This document shows, piece after piece, positions 21,941-33,200 of a stretch of DNA of 64,000 nt (its first letter is position 1; each line of letters starts with the position of its first letter). The notes beneath the pieces are model-generated. The model was not told where the DNA came from, did not search any database, and saw only the letters and a list, made by a program, of their open reading frames with translations. The stretch lies in assembly GCF_963676685.1 (NCBI RefSeq), contig NC_092350.1:39403373-39467372 (forward strand), written 5' to 3'. Source of the stretch: Mytilus edulis. Its lineage: Eukaryota > Mollusca > Bivalvia > Mytilida > Mytilidae. The translations under genes were made by a program, and so were the position numbers.

Positions 21941-24900
21941 ATGGGACAGACTTCGTCCATTCAGAGTCCTCGCATTGATGCTGTACCTGGTACCTCTAGA
22001 GGCAGAAAAGGTTTGTTTTGTTAACTTTTTCATCCGTGCATGCATTATCTTGTTCTTCATTAAATCTACATGAAAAAAGGGTGCAAGGAAAAAGAATATA
22101 TTAACAAATTGATTATTAAAATTCACAAGGCGGACTTACAAACCGTGAATTTTTTTACGAAAATATGTAAAACAAGTAACAGGGTAAATTTGCAATGCAT
22201 TCAACAGGACAAACCCGGAAGATGCATAAAGAGTCTTAATTAAGTTATACCTTTTTCAAACATTTTAACATATTTTTAAGTTATACCTTTTTCAAACATT
22301 TTAACATATTTTTAAGTTATTACAGCAATTTCTTTTCTTTGTTTACAGCTTCGGTTCCAGAAACAACGGATGGTTTTAAAGCAATCATAGAAAATATTCG
22401 CCAACAACAACATGGAAGGAAGAAAGTGATTTCTGTCAACAGAGATGACGTCAAAAGTGTTATGTTTCCATATTTGAAATCACCGAACAGTGAGTTTTCT
22501 CCTCTTGATATCACATTTGAATGTGATGGTGTTTCGGAAAAGGCAGTTGACTTGGGAGGACCCAGCCGAGAATTATTTACACTATTATTTCAAGAATTTT
22601 TGCAATCGAACTTGGGACTTTTTGAAGGAAAAGGAGGATATGTGTTACCAGTGAACAATAAAAAGGCAATCGATGCTCACGTCTTTCGTGCGTTTGGCAA
22701 AGCTGTTGTGTTATCGCTCAGTACAGATCCTCATGGACCTGGATTTCCATATTTTCCATCGTTTATTGTGAGTTACCTCATTGGAAGAGAGTATATACAT
22801 GAACTGAGCTCATTGTTCCTTGTCAACGAATTTCTTAAACAGTTTATAACAGATGTAAGCTTTTATATTTATACTTGATGTATAAGTTTAATATTTATAT
22901 TTGATGTCTTAAGTTTGATATTTAATTTGTGAGATATGATAAGTTTTTAATAAGCATATGTTACTTAAATAGAAATTTACGACACTTAAGGCCATTGTGA
23001 GCTGTTTCGCTAATCTAAGTAGCAGGCACTCTATAAAGTACACGTTCAAGGGAAATGACGATTTAAACAAATATGAATGTTATTTTGATTGTTATCAATG
23101 TTATCTGTCAAAATTTGGTGGAGTATTTGTGAGTACATATTTTAAGTAAACTATAAGGGGTGCATTTCAAAGATTCTTTTAAACCTTTGAGGAAATATTT
23201 TTGTCACCACTGAGGTCTTATTCCACAAGGAAGACATTATGTTATTATCAAAACATGAATTTCACACATTTTTCTTTTACATGAGTAATATTTTACACCA
23301 AAAAAGCAGTTTAAAATGATGCATCAAAATGGAAGGAAAGTGAAATGACCTGTACCATTGTGAAATTTAGATCATAGCTTGCGTGTAATGACTTCTCATC
23401 TAAATATCCATTTTTGATAAATAATTTTCAGATTACAAATGCAGCCACTCAGAATGACTTGGACGAAGTTATGGGTAATGACGACGAAAGATTTACAGAT
23501 AACTGTGGATGGCCAGGAAATGAGAGGGTTACAGTGAGCATGTTTTTTTCCTTTTCTTTACAATTATCTCTTGCTTTATATGGGGTATTTTACATTTTAA
23601 CATTGCTGAATGTTGCATGTTTGCAACACAATAAAGATTTGTTTCCTTCAAAATATTGAATAAACAATCACACTTAGCCATTTTGCAATCATTGACTCGT
23701 TTTGTTTCAATTATGTTTTATGTATATGTTTGAAGTAATTTTGTGTGTCTAGCATGTTAAACTTCGTGTGTACACCGGATATCCCGATCAAAATTCGCGG
23801 AAGTATATCCGAATCGCAAGGTGCAATTAGTGGTATGAATTAAATGTATATCAATTCCAACAGAGGATGAGGCTCCGTGGGAATCGCATAAGATTTAACA
23901 TACCCACTGTGCTGTCTCATGTTATTGCTTTTCTAAATTAGGGTCCTTCCGCGGATTTCGGATCGGGATACCGGATGTGACGTGAACTAGTCTAATTGCA
24001 TACTAATATTATCTTTTAGATGTCAAACAGATGGTCATTTGTGCAAACTTTACTACAATGGGATTTGGTTGACAAACGAAGAACTGCTCTTGAGGATATG
24101 AAAAAAGGATTAAATACTTTCAACTTTCTTGATGATACAAAGTCTCTCCCCGAATTTGAACGCATATTTCTTCTGAGAAATAAGCAAGAAACCACGGCGA
24201 ATTTTATACAGAAGAAACTAATTCCAGAAGTTAAAAAATTACATACCGAAAACCAAGAAGAGGAAAAAGCACAACAGCAAACAGTTAAATGTCTTCAAAT
24301 ATTAGAAGGTGCGTAAAAATGCTTGTGTTTTTTGCCGTAAACTATTTTCAAAATGAAATATCATTAAAATACATATTTCGATGTTTCAATTTCCTTCAAA
24401 AATGTACTTGTTTGTGTATTTGTTATGTCGGTAATTATTTAGCAGATACATCAAATTTAAAGTTCAGAATTGAAACAAATATTTAGAATCATTTTCATAA
24501 CAGCTATAAAGGAGTAAAGGTGCACGAGAAGAAAATAAACGAAAGTTTAGGTATACAACATTTAAATCAACACGCAAGGTTTAGTCCTCTGCTAGTTATT
24601 CGTATTATTTGATTAAGGCGTTTAGAACCTTTGGCGATTCAACAGTTTAATGTCTATAACAAGTACGATATGGCAAGTGCGTGTTACAGACGAAAGTTCA
24701 TCTAACCTGACATTGTCAATTGATAACCTGAGCGCGACAAGAAATGGTCTTGTTCGTGCTGTTGTGAAAATGATTATAAATGCTTGAGCATCAGATGAAA
24801 CAAAACAAAATGTAACACCAAAAACAGTGAAATACTCTCTATAATTTGTATAGATTTTAAATTCCCTGTATGAAATTAAAATAATTTGTTTTATTTTCAG

Positions 24901-25136
24901 ACGAGGAGGCTGCATATCTGTTTCAGTTTATTACCGGACTTGACGATGTTCCGCCATACAACTTTTCCATCCAGGTGGCGTTTAATCGAAAGAATAAAAA
25001 AGCGACATTACCGGAAGCTATAACTTGTATTCAGAGACTTCTCATTCCTCTGGGTAACAAATCGAGATTAGACTTTTATAAATCATTTGACATTGCAATA
25101 AAAATGGGCAGACTTGGATTTTCAGATGATTCATAG
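21941..25136 (+). CDS. Gene B: stand-alone HECT-domain E3 ubiquitin ligase-like protein
   Basis: Five exons: 21941-22010, 22349-22854, 23432-23533, 24020-24308, 24901-25136 (1203 nt, 400 residues), all with GT-AG sites and matching phases. Exon 1 encodes MGQTSSIQSPR, a strong N-myristoylation consensus (Gly2, Ser6). The HECT N-lobe shows ITFECDG (78-84), VDLGGPSRELF (90-100), LFEGKGG (114-120), AFGKAVVLSL (138-147) and GPGFPYF (153-159); the C-lobe has FITGLDDVP and TLPEAITCIQRLLIPLGNK with Cys365 (25026-25028). It is intact, unlike A. Exons 2, 3 and 4 have exactly the sizes of exons 3, 4 and 5 of gene A (506, 102, 289 nt), which proves common origin. It lacks the short second exon of A and C and is the most diverged of the three; the tail GRLGFSDDS is its own. 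The G2E3-like assignment is by motif memory. The substrate is unknown. Confidence 0.88.
22241..22320 (+). repeat. Short tandem duplication before gene B exon 2
   Basis: A ~37-bp unit containing AAGTTATACCTTTTTCAAAC occurs twice in direct order, ending ~30 bp before the splice acceptor at 22348. It is pyrimidine- and AT-rich and lies close to the expected branch-point zone. Confidence 0.8.
23775..23985. mobile_element. Imperfect inverted-repeat element in gene B intron 3
   Basis: The left arm (~23777-23812) with CCGGATATCCCGATC and TTCGCGGAAG is answered by a right arm (~23944-23980) whose reverse complement reads CCGGTATCCCGATCC and ATCCGCGGAAGG. The ~210-bp segment looks like an old MITE. 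The target duplication is unclear. Confidence 0.6.
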
Positions 25137-25210
25137 CACTGTCGGACTAGTGAATATAATTCAGGAGATTATCTATTACACAGATAAATGTTTAAACATG
25201 ATTTAACTTG

Positions 25211-25216
25211 AATAAA
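25211..25216 (+). terminator. Polyadenylation signal of gene B
   Basis: AATAAA lies 75 bp after the stop codon of gene B, the first such hexamer downstream. Confidence 0.5.
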
Positions 25217-25276
25217 TAACATGCTTTGTGATCACTTGAAAATTTTCATGAAATTTTTAATTGATCTACTTATGTA

Positions 25277-25427
25277 CAGTGGCGGATCCAGAAATTTTCA
25301 TAAGAGGGGGCCCACTGACTGACCTAAAAAGAGGGGGGCGCTCCAGTCACGGATCAGTGATTCCATATATAAGCAACCAATTTTTTTCCAAAAAAAGGGG
25401 GGCGGGGCCCCTCTAAATCCGCCTCTG
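25277..25427. mobile_element. hAT-like MITE (CAGTGGCGGATCCAG termini)
   Basis: A 151-bp element starts CAGTGGCGGATCCAGAAA and ends with the inverted partner ending CCGCCTCTG. CAGTGGCGG-type ends are a widespread hAT-associated class. The flanks share ATGTA-like bases but no clean 8-bp duplication. The interior is G/C-homopolymer-rich. Confidence 0.75.
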
Positions 25428-26573
25428 ATGTATTAAATTGCAAATGTTTAATTAATTACCAGTCAGGAATTAACATGTTCTTTAATTGAATTTCATAAAA
25501 GCTATATTTGAAAATATTGATAGTATATGAATATTTACGGTCAAAGTATTCTATGGAGTTCATGTCAGCAAATTTATCTGTGTACCAGTGTCATAATATT
25601 CGCGTTTGTATTTTTCAAACTGCGCTTTGAAATCATTATGTGATATATTTTTATTTTTATTTGTTATGTTTATGTTTGTGTATGCAATCTTACATTGACA
25701 CAATGTATAGCGTAGGTAAAAATATTGCAATACAACTCCATATTGGACGACTGTGTTGTCTTATGTTTGTATATTATATGGGACATATTTATTCAGTTTT
25801 CATTCTCATTTCTTGTTCGGAAAAGTAGAATTACAAAATATTTTAATGCTTATCATATACCATACTGGAATAGATTTAATGGAAATTTCTGAAGTAAAAA
25901 ATATTTCAAACGTTTTATAGGAAAACCAGTTAAGTACATAGGCGGTACTAAAAAATATCAGTGGTATAGTCCTTATATGTAGTATGTGTTGCATACAGCA
26001 TTATTGAGGAAAAAAACTGGAATTCAGCTCAGATGGTACTCCTATATATTCCCGTCAGTACCTTATAGCCATATCAAAATGTTTATTATTTAAAAGCATT
26101 TAAACAAAAAAACACGAGAAAACAATATGTACAATGTATTCCAATATCTTATTCTTCGTTGTTGTTGTTTGTTATTACATGTTTATATGCATAATATTAT
26201 AGAACTGTGTATTAAATGTTTACAATATATTTTTTTGAGAATAACTCTTACTAATTCTAAATGCAAGCCGAATACAGAAGGCACAAAATCAAAAGATACA
26301 CAGAGCATCGATCTAAGAGATCTTGTAATTACTGAAAGCCATTTTTAAGCTAATTACAACTAATAAATGTAAGTTTTAACATATTTTAATTACTCAAAGT
26401 AAAATAGATTTGACACAAGAAAACCATACGTATGAACTCCGCTCCAAAGTCTAATAGCTGATAAATTAATCATGTTCTTCCAGGTTAACATATCAAAAAG
26501 TGCACTTCAAACAGATTTAGTGTAAAAACGTCATAAACAGACTGATAAAAGCATGGCCTTTTATCATGCAAAA

Positions 26574-27225
26574 TAAAAGTAATAGTACCAGCATGGTTAT
26601 ACCCCATCTCCTTATTGTCATAGACAGGGGATATAAAAGTAATAGTACCAGCATGATTATACCACATCTCCTTATTGTCATAGACAGGGGATATAAAAGT
26701 AATAGTACCAGCATGATTATACCACATCTCCTTATTGTCATAGACAGGGGATATAAAAGTAATAGTACCAGCATGATTATACCATATATCCTTATTGTCA
26801 TAGACAGGGGATAGAAAAGTAATAGTACCAGCTTGAGTATACCACATCTCCTTATTGTGATTGACAGGGGATATAAAAGTAATAGTACCAGCATGATTAT
26901 ACTACATCTCCTTATTGTCATAGACAGGGGATATAAAAGTAATAGTACCAGCATGACTATACCACATCTCCTTATTGTCATAGACAGGGGATATAAAAGT
27001 AATAGTACCAGCATGATTATACCACATCTCCTTATTGTCATAGACAGGGAATATAAAAGTAATAGTACCAGCATGATTATACCACATCTCCTTATTGTCA
27101 TAGACAGGGGATATAAAAGTAATAGTACCAGCATGATTATACCACATCTCCTTATTGTCATAGACAGGGGATGTAAAAGTAATAGTACCAGCATGATTAT
27201 ACCACATCTCCTTATTGTCATAGAT
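26574..27225. repeat. 60-bp minisatellite, ~11 units
   Basis: Units repeat exactly every 60 bp, marked by AATAGTACCAGCATGATTAT and CTCCTTATTGTCATAGACAG, with only a few substitutions each. Because 60 is a multiple of 3, several frames on both strands stay open for 80-230 codons; these give perfect 20-residue repeats and are not evidence of genes. On the minus strand the unit contains GAGATGTGGTATAATCATGC, resembling the start of the interspersed repeat at 31685 (GAAGATGTGGTATGATTGCC), a possible source. Confidence 0.95.
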
Positions 27226-27229
27226 AAAA

Positions 27230-27425
27230 GGAATATTCAAACTATTGAATCGAAGACAAACTGACACCGCAACGACAAAAATCGACAAATGCATTACCTC
27301 AAGACAAAATGTATATCAGCATAAAAAACTATTTTAAAATACTACACGAACCCCATCAAAAAATGTGGTTATATCCGGTGCTCCTGAATGAATAGCAGAT
27401 CATGCTCTACATTCGACACCCGTTT
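27230..27425 (-). mobile_element. Naiad 3'-tail-like copy
   Basis: A degraded minus-strand match to the 3' tail of the full element (4533-4755), with ACACGAACCCCATC and GCACCGG-type blocks. It directly abuts the minisatellite and begins, on its own strand, at an ACGGGTG block as the 51 kb copy does. Confidence 0.65.
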
Positions 27426-27429
27426 TAAA

Positions 27430-28841
27430 CATTTAATAACTTAAAGAGATATAAGAAGCTGTTATATGTGTGCTAATGAGACAAATCTCCATCCAAGTCA
27501 CAATTTGCAAAAGTAAAATATTACAGGCCAAAGTACTATGCAAAGACTTGTATATAATTCAACACATACAAAACAAGATGTGCTAAATAAGAATGTGGCT
27601 TATGGGTTCATTTTGAAACGAGAAGGGGTAGATTCATCATCATCACGTACAACAGTCGCAATATAGGAAGCCCAACTAAGCCCTATTGAAACGTTAACAA
27701 ATTTGAATGATTCAAATTCAAAATAGCAAGGCATCAACTGCAATATTGCCTGAAAGCAAACCCCTCTTCAACACACATATGGAACTCTCCAGCTACAGAC
27801 ACTAACTGTTTTAGACTGTTATTATAAAGATGCCAATAAAAGTATTCTTAGACTTTACATGCTTCAATTATCACTGTCCTTTATTTTAATAGCTCGTTTG
27901 CAAACGATACAAGAAGTGTATCATTATCAGCAGAAGCGAAATGTCATAGCTACATGTGAATAATACATTTCTGTGTCATTTTGGTCTCTTTGGGGAGAGT
28001 TGTCTCAATAGCAAAATTATACCACATCTTCTTATTCAAAATTGAGAATGGAAATCGGGAATATGTTAAAGAGACAAGACCCTGACCAAAGAGCAGAAAA
28101 CAGCAGAAGTATTCCAATAGGTCTTCAAAATAGCTAGAAAATCCAGCACCCGTAAAGCCTGCTCCAGTTGGCCCTTTAACAAAACTATGTATTAGTTCAG
28201 TGATAATAGACGTCATACTAAACTCCGAAATATGTAAAAGAAACTAAAATTAAAAATCATATAAGACTCACAAAGGTCAGAGGGTCCTGACTTGGGACAT
28301 CCGCAAAAATGCGGCGGGGTTTAACATGTTTTTTTGAAATCTCAACCCTATCCCCATATCTTTAGCCAATGTAGAAAAACAAACACACAGCAATAGGCAC
28401 AGTAAAGCCCAATTTAAAAGAAGTCCGAGTCCGATTTCCAGAATTGTTAACAAAAGAAACTAAAAAAATGACAATGATACATCAAATTAACAAAGGATTA
28501 CTAGCAGTTACTGACATACCATATCCAGTCTGAGACCTAAATCACACTGATTGAAATATTAGGTCTTCATCCTTGACACTTTCAAGAAAAGGCTAAAAAT
28601 ATAATGACCAACAAGGAAAAACAAGTGAACAAATACATAGAACCAAACAAAATGGACACAACCGTTACATTTGAAGATTGGTGACTTATTAAATTTCCAT
28701 GAAAGTATTGTTATCATAATTATCAGAGATTATTGGTCACAACTTTTATATCTGCAACTTGGCAGATAACTTATAAGTTGGATAAGTAGGATTAATATAT
28801 GCTCTTTTGGTGAACTTTTTATTTTTGTTAACTATGTGAGT

Positions 28842-28875
<34 letters not shown>

Positions 28876-30290
28876 TTAAATAAAATTACATCTGTTGAAT
28901 TTTAATGTGATACATAGAGAATAAATTAATGATATATTCTTATTTGTACTTTTAAAATAATTCAAAGGTATGAGTTTTTATAACGGATCGTTATCCATGA
29001 TTTTGTTCCATTCAATTTAGATTACCCATATATACATATACACATTCATTTGAACGACTGGCTGGTTTTTTACAATTCACGTACATTTATTGAATAATTG
29101 TGAGATTTTTCGTTTTAAGATTTTTTTATCTTTGTGTATGTAACGGCTTTTGGTCCGTATCTTTTTTTTTCAAATTGCAATAGCTTATGTTATTTAAAGA
29201 TATATTGATAGCAAATTAATACAGTCTCGACATAGATAAAAATAACATATAAACAATTTCATTCTTCAAGATATATCATGTTTCTCCTTATTCAAACTGT
29301 ATATTATAGACAAATATTTAAATACCTTCAAAATTTGAGGATTTGGAAAATTGTCAAATATTGATCTGACACATGTGTGATAAATCATTTTCCAAATTTG
29401 AAAATTTAAAGCCCTGTTAAGTTTGTTTTTATTTATGCTACCTGTACCTGTTCATGTATATATTTACGATATATTTATATGCATAAATTGTTTATAAACG
29501 TTGGTCTTATAAACATGTAATGAATTCATTCAAGGTAAGTTTAAGTTACTTTGTTTTAATTTATGCCATAATGCTTATATCTATTTTTGCCACGCCGAAT
29601 TGGTTATTTCTAGTAGAATTTCCATTTTTTGTCCTAACTTCATTTACACAATTTATAAACCATCGAAATTGTTGAAAAAATTTGGCTTTCAGTTTTATTC
29701 TGTCAAAGTAATATGAAACATGCAAATTGAACTACAAATAAATATTAATGAAATGCAATGCAATAAGTCCAACCTGAGTAGTTAGTTCTAATTTATTTTA
29801 TAAAAAATGAAGAAGAAAACACATTATACATTCAGAGAGTCAAAATTTTACTTTCTGAATTTACATTCATAAGGAATGATCATAACCCGAATGAAAAATA
29901 AGGGCGTGTCAAACTCTAAACTACATAAATAGATTTATTGATATAACAAACGAGTATGGTTCCGCAAAATACATTTCTGAACTAAACATTTAAAAAAATG
30001 GTTAAAAACCTTTTGAAATAGTTACTTCCTGTTATTTTTGCAGTGCCAGACAGGTTTCAGTTATTCCAAAACAGAAGTTAACTTTACCTGCCAAATGATT
30101 CTTTTTTTTACTTGCTTAACAATTATGTCCAATGAATGTACATATAACTCTTAAATTAAACATCTATTTCGTGACGACACTAATTTCTATTTTTTCGATA
30201 TTTTTTAGGTCTATCATAATAACAAGATCATGGTTTTCTCATATTAAACTTCACCCAAGAATTACAGATTGGAAAAAAACTTGGGAGAAA
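27430..30290. other. Intergenic before gene C; repeat remains
   Basis: It holds a degraded repeat (~27450-27600), a minus-strand R1 3'-region copy (~27990-28640; compare 53050-53450 reversed) and a (GACA)n microsatellite (28842-28875). The remainder is AT-rich and no exon could be supported. The last ~80 bases before 30291 are open in the frame of gene C but contain no upstream ATG that helps; a 5' UTR exon from an acceptor near 30208 is possible. Confidence 0.5.
28842..28875 (+). repeat. (GACA)n microsatellite
   Basis: About eight pure GACA units ending at 28875. Confidence 0.95.
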
Positions 30291-33200
30291 ATGGGTAACC
30301 AACCACCAAAAGGGAAAAACCCCGGTGGTCCAGTTCGTGGACTAGAGGTACACCTACTAATTCAAAAATCTATCAGTTGCTTTTTGATTGCAAACTAAAG
30401 GCTACGGTAGTGTACCGCTGTTCAATAGTCATAAGTCGAATCCGAGGGAACACATCAACTTTAAGTGGAAAACAATGGAACCACAGAAACGCTGAACTGC
30501 TTCATAAGAAAATGACAACATACATAAAAACGGAATATTTGATAACAAATGCCATATTCTTGACTCGGCACAAATGATGGGTTGAACCTGGTATATGGCT
30601 AGCGAAACCTCCTGCGTAAATGGCAATGTAAACAATACTGCAAAATGACAACATTATATGACTGGAATACAGCACAAATAAACGCAAGAACAATCAGAAG
30701 ACAGAAATACATTAATAAATAATGTAACAGTATTTTACAACATGTAAACAACAGAATAACAACGTACAAACTTCAGATTATTTCCTTTTTTTCTTGTAAA
30801 AATATCTACATACGGGATTACTTCACTAAAGAAAACATCATCGTCTATTTCTGATTAAATTGTTATATCGATTTTGCTCACAATAACATTGAAGTCGTCA
30901 TTTGGTCTCTGGTGGAGAGGCCACATTTTCTCATTTTTATGAATCAAAACCGAATCTTAACTATGTTGTGGTTTGTAGATTTTAGTTTTGTCTTTTGGTA
31001 TTTTCTATTTATGTGTTCGAATATCTTTTTTATATCTTCCAGCTCTTACTTGCATCATTTATTTGATTTTAGATTTTAACACCATTTATTGTCATAATAT
31101 GAAATATATTTTTGTAATATTATAGGGTCTTTTAAAGGATGCTATGAGGTTAGCCCATGTTGCAGTATCAGGTAAGAGTACACATTATCATTTATATCGG
31201 GAGTATTAAATTCAACATGTTCAATACTCATAGTTTTGCATTATATTTTCGAGCTTGAGAACTGTGACAGTTAAAAACGATATTTTGTATAATAAATGCA
31301 AAGATAGATTCCGGTATTTGCTATGTTTTCTATGATCCGTCAGTTGTATTTCTCACTCATTTAGAGAAATATGTGTGAGTCTATTCAAGTAATATTGATT
31401 TTTTATATAAACTCTTTTATCCTTCCGATATGGCTGGTTCGATTAAGGATGAGAAGTTTCAACTCTGAACAATTGTACTCCATGCTGAACTATTAAGTTG
31501 ATATAAATCTCGGAAACCAGAGTCGTCATAAGTTGCAAAAGCTAGTCATAGACTCAGAGTCAGAGTCGGTGCTGACTCGTCGTGTTATTTATTTTATGTG
31601 TGTATGATTGTATGCCAACACACATAACATTCACAATATACAGATAGTTTCTGATTGTGACAGTATTCCGTTTTTAAAGTATAAAAATACGAAGATGTGG
31701 TATGATTGCCAAGGAGACAACTCTCAACAAGATACCAAATGACACAGACATTAGCAACTATGTTACAGTACGGCCTTCAACAATCACAGTCTGATATAAA
31801 GGGCCCAGAAATGACAAACGTAAAACAACTCAAACGAGAAAACTAACAGCCTAATTTTTGTTCTTTTGATAACAGTTAGCATGGGTTTAGAATGATATCA
31901 ACAAATTCGTGGCTATAACACCTGTCATATGTCAAGGAATGATCCTTTCCTAATGTGTTACATTTTAAAATTTGTCCACCGAATTAAACAATACATGCCG
32001 TTGTATTTAGAATGCCTGCTTTAGAGAGCTATCATTTGATTTGTATGGGGGAAAGGGGTTGGGGTGAGAGGGGGGAGGATGGGCTAGGATGAAATTTAAA
32101 AAAAAAGACAGGATGAGACACTTTGCAAAACAATAAGCAGGATGAAATTTTATGTAAAAATAAAGCCGGAATAAATAAACAAAAAAGGCAGAACCGATAA
32201 GGGTGAAAAATAAAAAATAAAACGCAGGATAAGACACTTTCCAAAACAATAAGCATGATGAAATTTTATGTAAAAATAAAGCCGGAATAAATAAACAAAA
32301 AAGGCAGAACCGATAAGGGTGAAAAATTTTAAAAAAAGCAGCACAGAGATTAAAACTTGAAATAATTGCAAGACAAAATTGTTCTTCCTAGCCCCTACCC
32401 AAAAAGTCAAATGCGGTAGCTCCTTTACTGGCAAACAGTTAACCAGCATCATAGCATTCGAATTTGATATGAATATAATTTGCTTTATTTTACATTTTGT
32501 TCTTTTCACAACAGATATATATTCCTACCGAGAGGGTATTAAACCAGCAATCGACAAAATAACTGGAGACAAAGAAAAGGTTGTTCAAATGGAGGTCGAC
32601 AAAAAGAAAATTTATGAACATGCAATGGCTCGTTACATTGGAAAGATTCGGCCCATGCGCACAGGAATGAAGCCTACGCACGAATGTCCTGTTATCACTT
32701 TCACCGGAGAAGACGAAAATAAGTTTGATGTGGACGGAAGCGGATTTCGGAGACAATATTATTCAATTTTCTTTCAAGAGTGCCTGAGAAGACTTTTTGA
32801 AGGTTCTGGTAGAAACCAGCTACCAAAACACGATTTAACGAAGAAAGACGAATTTACTGCCTTAGGTATTGCGATAGTTGAGGCCATTTTGAATGGAGAC
32901 TGTGGATTCCCATACCTAAACAATGCTGTATTTATGTCAATTCTTGGCAAAAGTGATGATGAAATAGAACAAAGTCTGAACATTACTGACATACCCCTAG
33001 GTGATGTATGGAATACAGTTAAAAAGGCAAGTACATTTTTATTTATGTATATGTGTTCACTAGTTAAACATATAAGTGTCAATCCCCTTTAGTCTTAAAT
33101 ATTTTTCGAATAAATATTAAACGAATAGTATTGAATAAAAACATATTAATACCAAATTTTCCAAATATGGGAAATATTAAAATAACGTGAAAGACTATCA

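Noticed and set aside
26574-27225. CRISPR-like array
   Set aside because: Direct repeats without unique spacers, in eukaryotic DNA and with no cas genes.
26485-27294. Repeat proteins of 80-234 residues on both strands over the 60-bp array
   Set aside because: A 60-bp period keeps any stop-free frame open; five overlapping frames cannot all be genes and the units show no codon-type bias.
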